A stretch of DNA of 64,000 nucleotides from Acidimicrobiia bacterium (GTDB taxonomy: Bacteria; Actinomycetota; Acidimicrobiia; Acidimicrobiales; CAIXPF01). The stretch is taken from the NCBI GenBank assembly GCA_947476745.1, contig CANJRG010000018.1, forward strand, positions 1 to 64,000. Reading direction: 5' to 3'. A program made the translations under genes and the position numbers. Below, piece after piece: positions 10,915 through 20,200 of this stretch. The notes under the pieces are model-generated. The model had not been told where the DNA came from, searched no databases, and worked only from the letters and a program-made list of their open reading frames with translations. How positions within the stretch are numbered: position 1 is the first letter of the stretch; each line of letters begins with the position of its first letter.

Positions 10915-11627
10915 GCGAACCGGAGCGTCTGCAACGGGTGCTGTCCCGGGTCGGTTTCGGCAGCCGACGGGTCTGCGAGGACCTGATCGCCGAGGGGCGG
11001 GTCTCCGTCAACGACGAGATCGCCGTGCTCGGCCGCCGGGTCGACTGGGAACAGGACCGGGTGGCCGTCGACGGGATCGCCATCGGGGTGCGACCCGACC
11101 AGGTGTATTTCCTACTGAACAAGCCGGTGGGCGTGGTGACCACCGCGCAGGACCCCCAGGGCCGTCCCACGGTGGTCCAACTGGTGCCCGATGACATCCG
11201 GGTGTTCCCGGTGGGCCGCCTCGATGCCGACACCGAGGGCTTGCTGCTGCTCACCAACGACGGTGAGCTGACCCATCGGCTCACCCACCCGTCCTTCGGG
11301 GTGGACAAGGAGTACCTGGCGTGGGTGCAGGGCACCCCGACACGCGGTGCGCTACGGACCCTGCGCGAAGGGGTCGAACTCGACGACGGGATCACCGCGC
11401 CGGCCCGGGTGGCGGCGGTGGCACCGGACCTGTTGCGCATCACCATCCACGAGGGCCGCAACCGGCAGATCCGACGGATGTGCGATGCGGTCGGCCATCC
11501 GGTGCGTCGCCTGGTGCGGGTGCGGATCGGTCCGCTCAGCGACAGCAAGCTGGCCCCCGGTGCCTGGCGTCGGCTCGAGCTCGACGAGGTGCGGGCGCTT
11601 TCGGACGCGACGGCGGTCGCCACGTAG
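10911..11627 (+). CDS. rRNA pseudouridine synthase, RluB/RsuA family
   Basis: Converts a uridine in rRNA to pseudouridine. An S4 RNA-binding domain (RLQRVLSRVGFGSRRVCEDL) is followed by the catalytic domain with the aspartate in GRLDADTEGLLLLTNDGEL and a later EGRNRQIRRMCDAVGHPV. Length, 238 residues, is normal. ATG 10911 overlaps the scpB stop by four bases. The exact target position cannot be told from sequence; the Mycobacterium counterpart at this place is Rv1711. Confidence 0.92.
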   Translation: MSEPERLQRVLSRVGFGSRRVCEDLIAEGRVSVNDEIAVLGRRVDWEQDRVAVDGIAIGVRPDQVYFLLNKPVGVVTTAQDPQGRPTVVQLVPDDIRVFPVGRLDADTEGLLLLTNDGELTHRLTHPSFGVDKEYLAWVQGTPTRGALRTLREGVELDDGITAPARVAAVAPDLLRITIHEGRNRQIRRMCDAVGHPVRRLVRVRIGPLSDSKLAPGAWRRLELDEVRALSDATAVAT

Positions 11628-11630
11628 CAT
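11625..11630 (+). promoter_or_regulatory. -10-like TAGCAT upstream of aroH
   Basis: TAGCAT overlaps the rluB stop codon TAG and ends eight bases before the aroH GTG. It suggests that aroH-tyrA-aroA can be transcribed separately from scpA-scpB-rluB. Confidence 0.35.
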
Positions 11631-11638
11631 CTGCACCC

Positions 11639-12013
11639 GTGCAGAGTGTGCGTGCCTTCCGAGGAGCAACCACGATCGACGTCGACGAGGTCGATCACAT
11701 GGCCGATCGGGTCGAGGCGATGATGCGGGCCGTGCTCGACCGCAACGAGCTGGGCTCGGAGCAGTTGATCTCGCTGCTGTTCTCGGCCACGAGCGACATC
11801 CACAGCACCTTCCCCGCCACCGTGGCCCGGGCCCGGATCCCCGAGCTGGCCGACGTGCCGCTGATGAACGCGGCCGAGCTCGACATCGCCGGGGCCTTGC
11901 CGATGTGCATCCGGGTGATGGTCCACGCCAGCACCGACCGGGCCCGCTCCGAGATCGTGCACGTGTACCTCGAAGGGGCCACCGCGCTGCGTCCCGACCT
12001 CGCCCGCCCGTGA
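11639..12013 (+). CDS. aroH: Chorismate mutase, AroH type
   Basis: Rearranges chorismate to prephenate. The 124-residue protein matches the trimeric Bacillus AroH fold: VRAFRGATTID at the start supplies the first catalytic Arg, NAAELDIAGALPMCIRVM carries the Glu and the second Arg, and IVHVYLEGA the Tyr. The start is GTG 11639; its stop overlaps the tyrA start (GTGA). The placement just before prephenate dehydrogenase fits tyrosine synthesis directly. Confidence 0.93.
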   Translation: MQSVRAFRGATTIDVDEVDHMADRVEAMMRAVLDRNELGSEQLISLLFSATSDIHSTFPATVARARIPELADVPLMNAAELDIAGALPMCIRVMVHASTDRARSEIVHVYLEGATALRPDLARP

Positions 12014-13107
12014 GCGACGTCGCCACCGAACTCGCCAGCGGCGTCGACTCCGCCCGGCGGGCCAACGTCATCGGGCTCGGCCTGATCGGCGGGTCCATCG
12101 CCGTGGCGTTGCGCCGGCGCGGCTGGGTGGTGTGCGGCGAGGACGGCGTCGCCGGCCGCGCCGGCGAGGCGGTGCAACGTGGTGTGATCGATCGCGAAGG
12201 CCTCGACGTCGATGCCGAGATCACCTTCGTGGCGACCCCGGTCGGGGCCCTGCCGACCGCCGTTCAGGCCGCCCTCGATGCCACCCATGGTCTGGTCAGC
12301 GACGTCGGTTCGGTGAAGGCGCCGGTGGCCACCGCGGTGTCCGACCCCCGGTTCGTGCCGGGTCACCCCATGGCCGGCTCGGAGTTGATCGGCCTCGATG
12401 GTGCCGACCCGGACATGTTCTCCGGGGCGGTCTGGGTCCTCACCCCGCGCACCGACACCCCCGACAGCGCCTTCACTGCGGTGGCGTCGATCGTGTCCGA
12501 CCTCGGTGCCGAGGTGGTGGCGGTCTCCGCCGAGGCCCACGACGCCCTGGTGGCGGTGGTCTCTCACGTGCCGCACCTCACCGCCGCCACGTTGATGGGC
12601 CTCGCCGACGAACGGGCTCAGGACCACGCCGCGCTGCTGCGCCTCGCCGCCGGCGGCTTTCGGGACATGACCCGCATCGCCTCGGGTCACCCGGCGATCT
12701 GGCCCGACATCTGCGCCGAGAACCGTGACGCCATCGTGGCCACCCTCGACCAGTTGATCGACGGGCTCGCCAACGTGCGGGCGTTGGTCGGCGGGGGCGA
12801 TCGGGCCGGTCTCACCGCGGTGCTCGAACGGGCCCGCCAGGCCCGCTCGAACCTGCCGTCGCGTTCGGTGCGCCCGGAGGAGTTGGCCGAGGTGCGGGTG
12901 CCAATTCCCGACCGGCCCGGTGCCGCTGCCGAGGTGTTCACGCTGGCGGCCGAGTTGGGGGTCAACATCGACAGCTTCGAGGTGGTCCACTCCCTCGAGG
13001 GCACCAGCGGCGTCGCGGTCCTGCTCGTCGATGTCGACCGGAGCGAGCGGTTCCGCGGCGGCCTGCTGGCCCGCGGGTTCAAACCGTCGGTCCGGCGGCT
13101 GGTCTGA
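12010..13107 (+). CDS. tyrA: Prephenate dehydrogenase with ACT domain
   Basis: Oxidatively decarboxylates prephenate to 4-hydroxyphenylpyruvate in tyrosine synthesis. The Rossmann motif GLGLIGGSIA is near residue 22; a conserved GHPMAGSE segment and an all-alpha dimer domain follow. The last 70 or so residues (VRVPIPDRPGAAAEVFTLA onward) form an ACT domain, normally a site for tyrosine feedback. GTG 12010 overlaps the aroH stop. Length, 365 residues, is typical for the ACT-bearing form. Confidence 0.93.
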   Translation: MSDVATELASGVDSARRANVIGLGLIGGSIAVALRRRGWVVCGEDGVAGRAGEAVQRGVIDREGLDVDAEITFVATPVGALPTAVQAALDATHGLVSDVGSVKAPVATAVSDPRFVPGHPMAGSELIGLDGADPDMFSGAVWVLTPRTDTPDSAFTAVASIVSDLGAEVVAVSAEAHDALVAVVSHVPHLTAATLMGLADERAQDHAALLRLAAGGFRDMTRIASGHPAIWPDICAENRDAIVATLDQLIDGLANVRALVGGGDRAGLTAVLERARQARSNLPSRSVRPEELAEVRVPIPDRPGAAAEVFTLAAELGVNIDSFEVVHSLEGTSGVAVLLVDVDRSERFRGGLLARGFKPSVRRLV

Positions 13108-13132
13108 GTGTCGTGGTCGGGTCGGCGCAGCC

Positions 13133-14464
13133 ATGAATGAACGGGAGGCCGACGGCACCCGCGAGCCGCTCGGTCGGCCCATCGAGCCGCTCGACGGGCC
13201 CCTCGATGCCGTGGTCCGGGTGCCGGGGTCCAAGAGCATCACCAACCGGGCTCTGCTGGTGGCGGCCATGGCCGACGGCCCCAGCCGGCTCGCCGGGGTG
13301 CTCGAGGCCGACGACACCGCGGCGATGATCGACTGCCTGCGTCGCCTCGGCGTGGTCGTCGAGCTCACCCAACCCGACGACGTGGCGGTGGTGGCCGGCA
13401 CCGCCGGACGCTGGCCGGCCGGCCCGCTGACCCTCGACGCCCGCCAGTCGGGCACCACCGCCCGGTTCCTGCCCGCGGCGCTGGCCCTCGGCACCGGCCG
13501 CTACCGGCTCGACGGGGCACCGCAGCTGCGGGCGCGGCCCTTCGCCCCGCTGTTCGAGGCGTTGCGCCAACTCGGCGTCGGGGTACAGGCCCAGCGCGGC
13601 GACCTGTTGCCGGTCGAGGTGCTCAGCGCCGGGGCCGACGCCTGGGCCGGCGAGGTGGCGGTGTCCGGCGACGTGTCCAGCCAGTTCATCTCGGGGCTGA
13701 TGATGGCCGCACCGCTGAGCCCCCGTGGCCTGCGCATCAGGCTGACGACGCCGTTGGTGTCGGCGCCCTACCTGGCCATCACCGCCCGGGTGATGGCCGA
13801 CTTCGGCGTCACGACGACCATTGCGGACGACTCGGTCGTGGTGCCTGCCGGCCGCTATCGGCCCACGTCGCAGCGGATCGAAGCCGACGCCTCGGCGGCG
13901 TCGTACTTCTTCGCCGCGGCGGCGCTGTGCGGCGGAACGGTCCGGGTCGAGGGGTTGGGTACGACCACCAGCCAGGGCGATGCCGCCTTCGCCGACGTGC
14001 TCGGTGCCATGGGCTGCGTGGTGCGACGGGGAGCGGACTGGACCGAGGTCGACGGCCCGGCCGACGGGGTGTTGCGCGGGGTCACGGTCGACCTCGCCGA
14101 CCTGTCGGACACCGCGCCGACGTTGGCCGCAGTGGCGCCCTTCGCTTCGACCCCGACCCGGATGACCGGGATCGGCTTCATCCGCCACAAGGAGTCCGAC
14201 CGCATCGGCGCCGTGGTGCGCGAGCTGCGCCGCCTCGGCGTGCAGGCGGACGAGGAACCGGACGGGATGCTGGTCCGGCCCGGTGGCGCCAACCTGGCCG
14301 GCACCACGGTGCAGACCTACGACGACCACCGTCTGGCCATGGCCTTCGCCCTGGTCGGTCTGCGCGTACCTGGCGTGGTCATCGCCGATCCCGGCTGTGT
14401 GGCGAAGACCTTCCCGCGTTTCTGGGACGTGTTCGACGACCTGCGCCGCCAACGTCGCCGTTGA
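13133..14464 (+). CDS. aroA: EPSP synthase (3-phosphoshikimate 1-carboxyvinyltransferase)
   Basis: Joins shikimate-3-phosphate and PEP in the shikimate pathway. All diagnostic motifs are present: PGSKSITNRALLVAA, SGTTARFLPA, LRARPFAPL, IRHKESDRI and QTYDDHRLAMAFAL. Length (443 residues) is normal. ATG 13133 lies 25 bp after tyrA. The first 20 residues are variable. Together with aroH and tyrA it forms a tyrosine/aromatic sub-operon; aroC is 37 kb away in the same window. Confidence 0.96.
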   Translation: MNEREADGTREPLGRPIEPLDGPLDAVVRVPGSKSITNRALLVAAMADGPSRLAGVLEADDTAAMIDCLRRLGVVVELTQPDDVAVVAGTAGRWPAGPLTLDARQSGTTARFLPAALALGTGRYRLDGAPQLRARPFAPLFEALRQLGVGVQAQRGDLLPVEVLSAGADAWAGEVAVSGDVSSQFISGLMMAAPLSPRGLRIRLTTPLVSAPYLAITARVMADFGVTTTIADDSVVVPAGRYRPTSQRIEADASAASYFFAAAALCGGTVRVEGLGTTTSQGDAAFADVLGAMGCVVRRGADWTEVDGPADGVLRGVTVDLADLSDTAPTLAAVAPFASTPTRMTGIGFIRHKESDRIGAVVRELRRLGVQADEEPDGMLVRPGGANLAGTTVQTYDDHRLAMAFALVGLRVPGVVIADPGCVAKTFPRFWDVFDDLRRQRRR

Positions 14465-14504
14465 CACTGGCAGGTCCGGCGGCAGGACTAGCGTCAGGGC
14501 CGTT

Positions 14505-15974
14505 ATGCGTGTGATCGCCATCGACGGGCCTGCCGGTACCGGGAAGTCCACCGTGGCCCGGCTGGTCGCGGACCGGTTGGGGTTCGGCTACCTCGACACC
14601 GGGGCCATGTACCGGGCGGTGACCGTGGTGGTGCTTCGGGCGGGGATCGCCGCCGACGACACGGACGCTGTCGCCGAACGGGCGCGCTCCTGCGATCTGC
14701 AGGTCGGGCCGTACGGCGTGTTCGTGGACGCGATCGAGGTGACCGAGGAGATCCGCGGCCCGCAGGTCACCGCCGCGGTGTCGGCGGTGGCGGCCAATGC
14801 TGGCGTGCGGGCCGAGCTGGTCCGCCGCCAACGCGAGTGGATTGCCCTGCGTCCCGGTGCGGTCCTCGAGGGCCGCGACATCGGCACCGTGGTCGTACCC
14901 GACGCCCGGCTCAAGGTGTTCCTGACGGCCTCGGCCGAGGCCCGTGCCGCCCGTCGGGCAGGGGAGGGCACCACCGGGTCCGACACCGCCTCGGTGGCCG
15001 CCGACCTCGCCCGGCGCGACGAGCTGGACTCGACCCGGGCGGCCTCGCCGTTGGCCACCGCAGCCGACGCGGTCACCGTCGACACCACCGATCTCACCAT
15101 CGAACAGGTTGTTGCCGAGGTGGTGCGCCTGTGGCAGGAACGCGATGTGCCGAACGGGGCGGAGCCGGACACGGCGGCGGATCGCGCTTCCGCCGATGGC
15201 ACCACCGAAGCCGATCGTGACCCGGCGATCGGCTCGACCCGGGCCTCGGCACGGGCGAGCGGAGCAGGCCACAAGGTCGACTCCGAGCTCATCGACCGGG
15301 CCTGGAACGCCGGTGAGCCGACGCGGTGGGCGCGGCTGCTGTACACCGTGGTCCGTTCGGCACTGGTCGGGCTGTGTTACCTCTGGTTCCGGCTCGAGAT
15401 CAGCGGTCGCGAGCACGTGCCGGCCGAGGGAGCGTTCATCCTGGCGCCGGTGCACCGCTCCAACCTCGACACGCCGATCGTCGCGGCGGTGACCCGCCGG
15501 CCCATGCGCTTCATGGGTAAGGACAGCCTATGGGGGGTGCACCGGGCGTTCTCGTGGTTCATTTCGGCCCTCGGCGCCTTCCCGGTGGCCCGTGGCACCG
15601 TGGACCGCGATGCGTTGCGCCGCTGCCAGAGCGTGCTCGAGGCCGGGCAGCCCCTGGTGCTGTATCCCGAGGGCACCCGCCAGTCCGGGCCGCAGCTGCA
15701 CGAGCTGTTCGACGGGCCGGCGTTCCTCGCCCTGCGCACCGGGGTTCCGGTGGTGCCGGTGGGCATCGGCGGGTCGGAACGGGCCCAGGGAAAGGGGTCC
15801 AAGTTCATCCGGCCCACCAAGGTGCGGGTGGTGATCGGCCCGCCGATCCTGCCGCCGGTTACCGGACAGGGCCGAGCGACCTCGCGCCGAGCGGTCCGGG
15901 AGCTGAGCGCAGCCCTCGGCCACGATCTGCAGCTGTTGTTCGGCCAGGCACAGGCCGGCCTCCCCGCCGACTGA
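14505..15974 (+). CDS. cmk: Cytidylate kinase fused to PlsC-type acyltransferase
   Basis: The first 210 or so residues are a cytidylate kinase (P-loop DGPAGTGKST at residue 6, LDTGAMYRAV, EGRDIGTVVVPDA), which phosphorylates CMP and dCMP. A linker of about 55 residues leads to a 1-acyl-glycerol-3-phosphate acyltransferase domain with HRSNLD (the HX4D motif) and YPEGTRQ. The reading frame is continuous. CTP feeds CDP-diacylglycerol and the acyltransferase makes its phosphatidate precursor, so the fusion ties two inputs of phospholipid synthesis (inference). A TTGACA at 14461-14466 and TAGCGT at 14489-14494 precede the gene, but 22 bp apart, too far for a standard promoter. Confidence 0.93.
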   Translation: MRVIAIDGPAGTGKSTVARLVADRLGFGYLDTGAMYRAVTVVVLRAGIAADDTDAVAERARSCDLQVGPYGVFVDAIEVTEEIRGPQVTAAVSAVAANAGVRAELVRRQREWIALRPGAVLEGRDIGTVVVPDARLKVFLTASAEARAARRAGEGTTGSDTASVAADLARRDELDSTRAASPLATAADAVTVDTTDLTIEQVVAEVVRLWQERDVPNGAEPDTAADRASADGTTEADRDPAIGSTRASARASGAGHKVDSELIDRAWNAGEPTRWARLLYTVVRSALVGLCYLWFRLEISGREHVPAEGAFILAPVHRSNLDTPIVAAVTRRPMRFMGKDSLWGVHRAFSWFISALGAFPVARGTVDRDALRRCQSVLEAGQPLVLYPEGTRQSGPQLHELFDGPAFLALRTGVPVVPVGIGGSERAQGKGSKFIRPTKVRVVIGPPILPPVTGQGRATSRRAVRELSAALGHDLQLLFGQAQAGLPAD

Positions 15975-16092
15975 GTACCCGGCCGGCCTCGAGCCGGGCC
16001 GTGACCGGCCTACGCCGGGGTCGGTCGGGTCGGCCGCTGGATGGGACGGTGGTCCCAGACGGATCGACCTTCGGGGTGCCGATACTGCCCGG

Positions 16093-17280
16093 GTGCACCG
16101 CCCCGCCGCGCCCGAGGACCTCCCGCCGCGCCGCCCCCGTGTGTTGGTGCTCACCCCGAGCGCCGATCTCTACGGTTCGGACCGGGCTCTGCTCATGGCC
16201 CTGCCCGACCTCGCCGAGCACCTCGACCTGGTGCTGGTGTCGGCCAACGACGGCCCGATGCTCGACGCCGTACGGGAGCTGTCGGTGCCGGCGATGGTGT
16301 CGGACAACTGGGCGCTGAGCCGCAAGGGTCTGCGCCCGACGGCGGTCCCGGTGACCCTGGTGCGGGTGCTGCGCTCGTTGCGCCTGCTGCGCCGACTGCA
16401 CCGCGAGAACCCTTTCGACCTGGTCTATGCCAACACGGTGGCCAACGCGCTGCTGCCCTGGCTGCCCCGCTACGTGCCCGTGCCGCTGGTCGTCCACGTC
16501 CGCGAGGTCCCCCGGGATCGGGGCCGCATGGCCGAGGTGCTGTTCCGGGTGGTCGAGCGTCGGGCGTCGCGGGTGGTGTGCAACTCCCACTTCACCGCCG
16601 GCCTGGTGCGCGACCTCGTGCCGGCACTGGCGGACCGGGTGCACGCCGTACCCGACGGTATCGTCCCGCTCGATCCGGTCCAGCCCGGCGGGGCAGGTGG
16701 CAACGGGCTGGTCGACGTGGTCTGCGTCGGCCGGATCCATCCCAAGAAGGGTCAGGCAACCCTCATCGAAGCCACCCGTCTGGCCGCTGCCGAGGGCCAC
16801 CGCTGGAACCTGCACTTCTGGGGTGACGCCCTGCCCGAGCACCAGGATCTGGCGGCGTCGCTACGCCGGGCGGTGACCACCGCGGGCCTCGACGACGTCG
16901 TGACCTGGCACGGCTACCGTCCCGACACCCGGGCGCTCTACGAGGGCATGGACGTGGCTGTCGTTCCCTCGGTGCTGCCCGAGGAGTTCTCGCTGGTGAC
17001 CGCCGAGGCGCAGGTGGTCGGCCTGCCGGTCGTGGCCACCGGCCCGGGTGGACCCTCCGACATCGTCGAGGAGGGCCGCACCGGCACCATCGTTCCGCCC
17101 GAGGACCCCCGGGCAATGGCCGACGCCCTCGTCGGCCTGCTCGACGCCGATCGTCGCCGGGCCTGGGGTCGCGCCGGGCGGGCCCGCACCCTCGATCTGT
17201 TCACCGTGGATCGCTACGCCCCGGCGGTGACCGAGCAACTGCTCGCCGCCGTCGGCGTCGGCCGCACGGTCCGGCACTGA
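16093..17280 (+). CDS. GT4-family glycosyltransferase
   Basis: A 395-residue retaining glycosyltransferase with the GT-B two-domain pattern: LTPSADLYGSDRALL at the N-terminus; VCVGRIHPKKGQATLIEA opening the nucleotide-sugar-binding domain; and the EX7E region in PEEFSLVTAEAQVVGLPVVA. It presumably adds a sugar to a lipid-linked intermediate on the cytoplasmic face. It is the first gene of the polysaccharide locus and ends 12 bp before the flippase fusion. The donor and acceptor cannot be read from sequence. Start is GTG 16093. Confidence 0.88.
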   Translation: MHRPAAPEDLPPRRPRVLVLTPSADLYGSDRALLMALPDLAEHLDLVLVSANDGPMLDAVRELSVPAMVSDNWALSRKGLRPTAVPVTLVRVLRSLRLLRRLHRENPFDLVYANTVANALLPWLPRYVPVPLVVHVREVPRDRGRMAEVLFRVVERRASRVVCNSHFTAGLVRDLVPALADRVHAVPDGIVPLDPVQPGGAGGNGLVDVVCVGRIHPKKGQATLIEATRLAAAEGHRWNLHFWGDALPEHQDLAASLRRAVTTAGLDDVVTWHGYRPDTRALYEGMDVAVVPSVLPEEFSLVTAEAQVVGLPVVATGPGGPSDIVEEGRTGTIVPPEDPRAMADALVGLLDADRRRAWGRAGRARTLDLFTVDRYAPAVTEQLLAAVGVGRTVRH

Positions 17281-17292
17281 GGCCGTCTCCCC

Positions 17293-20200
17293 ATGGCCCT
17301 GATCGAACCGCCCCCACCGCCTGCCGGTGCCCGCCGGTCCGTCCCCGCCGGCGTCGGTGCCGGCGTCGGTTCCGGACGAGTCGGTGCGGGCGCGTGCGAG
17401 GGCCGGCCGATCGATCACCGTCGGTCGGGCGCTGCGTCCGCCGCCGGGCCGGCGGGGGGACCGGCCGGCGGTCGCGATGAGGATGCTCGCGATCAGGGAA
17501 CCCGTGCCCAGGGTGACGGTGGCGGGTCGATGGCGACCCTGGTCGGCACCGTCGTCGGCGCTGCGGCCAACTTCGCCTTGCTCGCCCTGATCGGCGCGGC
17601 CTACGGGCCGGAGGCCTTCGGTCTGTTCGCCGGGGTTACGGCGTTGTTCCTGGTGCTGGCGATGGTGACCCGCCTCGGCGCCGACCAGGGTGCGCTGTGG
17701 AGCGTGTCGCGCCTGCTGGCCCGGGGACGGGCCGCAGCGGTGCCCGACGTGCTGCGGGTGGCGCTAGTCCCGGTGGCGTTGGTGGCTGTGGTGGTCGCGC
17801 TCGGTGTCGCCGCAGGGGCCGACGCCATCGCGGCGCGGCTCGCCGGTGGAGCGAGCGCCGATGACTACGCCGTGATGTTGCGGGTCGTGGCCCTGGCGAT
17901 CCCCTTCGCCGCGGCCGGTGAGGTGTTGCTCGGTATCACCCGGGGTTTCGGGTCGATGCGCCCCACCGTGGTCGCTTCCCAACTGGGCCGCCAGGTCGGC
18001 CAGCTGCTGTTCGTCGGTGCGGCGGTGCTCGTCGGTAGCCAGCGTTGGTTGCTGGCCGCCGCCTGGGCCCTGCCCTACGTGGGGACCGTGCTCTATCCGG
18101 CCTGGTGGCTGCGCGGTCGCCTGGGCCAACGGCACGAGGACGTCGATCGCACGGCGTTCTGGCGGTACTCCGGCTCGCAGGCGGCGAACCAGAGCGCCCA
18201 GATCGGCCTGGAGAAGATCGACATCATCCTGCTCGGCCCGATGGCGTCGCTGGCCGCGCAGGGTTCCTACAACGCCGCCAACCGCCTGACCCATCTCGCG
18301 GTGCTGGCGTGGTACGCCCTGATGCTGCCCCACAGCCCCCGTTGGGGTCGTTGGTTCGAGCAGGGTCGCGTCACAGAGGTGGTCCGCAGCGCCCGTCGGG
18401 TCACCGGTTGGGGCATCCTCGTGATCGGGCCTTTGCTCGTGTCCTACGTGTTGTACGGGGCTGTGTGGACGGGCCTGCTGAGCCCCGGGCTGGCCCAGGG
18501 CGGTCCGGCCATCGCCGTGCTGGCCGGCGGCCTGCTGGCCACGTTGCTGCTCGGTCCCTGCGAAAACCTGCTGCTGATGGCGGGACGCAGCGGCAGGTCC
18601 TTCGTCAACAACCTCGTGGCGCTGGCCATCGACATCGGGCTGAACCTGCTGTTGATCCCGCGTTACGGCGCGGTCGGCGCCGCAGCGGCATGGGTGGTGG
18701 CGTTGTCGGCGGTGCGGCTGTCGGCGACGGTGATGCTGTGGCGTGAGTGTCGGGTGACATCGTGGTCCGCGTCGGCGGTGCTGGCCATGGGGGTGGTCAT
18801 GGCCACCTTCGGCGTGGTCGGGGTGGCGGTCCGGGAACTGCTCGACGGTCCGTCCCGTCAGAGCCTGGTGGCCTCGGTGGCCATCTCGTTCCCGCTGTTC
18901 GTGGCTGCGTTGGTCGCCCTGCGCCGTCCCCTGGCGCTGCAGGAGTTGCTCGGCGTCGCACGGGGGCCGCGACCGGCCCCGGGAGCGAACTGGACACCCA
19001 GCCCAGCGGGCCCGGTCGTGCAACCGGCCCAGGCCGGGCAGCCGGTTCTGGCCGACCGGCCCCGCCTGGCCGTGCTACCAGCCCAGGCCGGGCCGGGGGG
19101 TGGTGTCCCTGCGGCGAATCAGCGTTACGTCGCCATGGTCGAGGCCTCGTATCTGCACTTGCGAATCCGCAGCGCCGCCGCCGTTCGCCTGCCGGTCACC
19201 CCGGACGATCTCCGCATGCTGCTCGACCTGGTGCCGGCGATCGGGATACGGGGCCGGATGCTGCGACGGGCTCTGGTGGTGGCAGCGCCGTGGTTCGGCC
19301 GTCGTCCGCAGATGCTGCCGCGCCTGAGCGTGTGCCGGCCACTGGTGCTCCCGTTCGACCGGACGGTGCTCGCCGAAGTGCTCGAGACCGCCGCCACCCG
19401 TCTCGGACGGGACTTCGACGCCGTGGTGTGGTTGCTGCCGCCGGCGACAACGGAACGCCGCCTGGGGGTCCTGCTGCTCGAGGACGGTCGTCGCGTGGGA
19501 CACCTGCGCATCACCGAAGGCCATTGTCCGACGGTGGTCCGGCCCCAGCCCACCACGGGTAGGGGCACCCGCAGCGGGGTCGAGTGGCCGCTGCTCCTGG
19601 TGCGCTGGCAGCACGGCGAGCTCGCCGCCGAGCTGAGCACCGCCCTACCGCCCGGTGTCTACCGGCCGGCGCGCCTGCCGATCGAGCAGTTGGTCGCGGT
19701 CTCCGAGGATCTCGCCGAGACGTTGTGGCCGCCGTTCGAACCGGGGTCGGCCACCGGGCACCCGGCGATGCACGGCGATCTCACGCCCTGGAACCTGTTG
19801 CAGTCCTCCGACGGGCGTCTGGTGCTGTTCGACTGGGAGCACGCCGGCTATGCGCCCGCGGGTGCGGACCTGGCCCGGTACCTGGCGAATGCCGAGCACG
19901 GGGACCGCTTGGCGGCGGGACTGCCACCGCAGTGGCAGGCTGCGCTGGCGGCGGCGTCCACCTACTGGCTGCGGGAGATCCGCCGTCGGTCCTTCGGCGA
20001 ACCGACGGGGTGGCAGCGGCGCGGCCGTCGTGCCGAGATCGGCCGGTTGATCGCCATGGGCGGACGTGACGACCGCGAGGCCGAGCTGGTGGCGGACTAC
20101 GTGGCCACTCTCGGCCCGCCTGCGGCGGTGCGGCTTCCGGGCGGCCCGCCGGTCGAACCTCCGACTCCCTGCGGGATGGGCGACGTGCGGTTGTTCGCTG

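Noticed and set aside
14461-14494. TTGACA and TAGCGT as a classical promoter for cmk-plsC
   Set aside because: The spacer is 22 bp, too long for a standard housekeeping promoter; TTGACA also overlaps the aroA stop.
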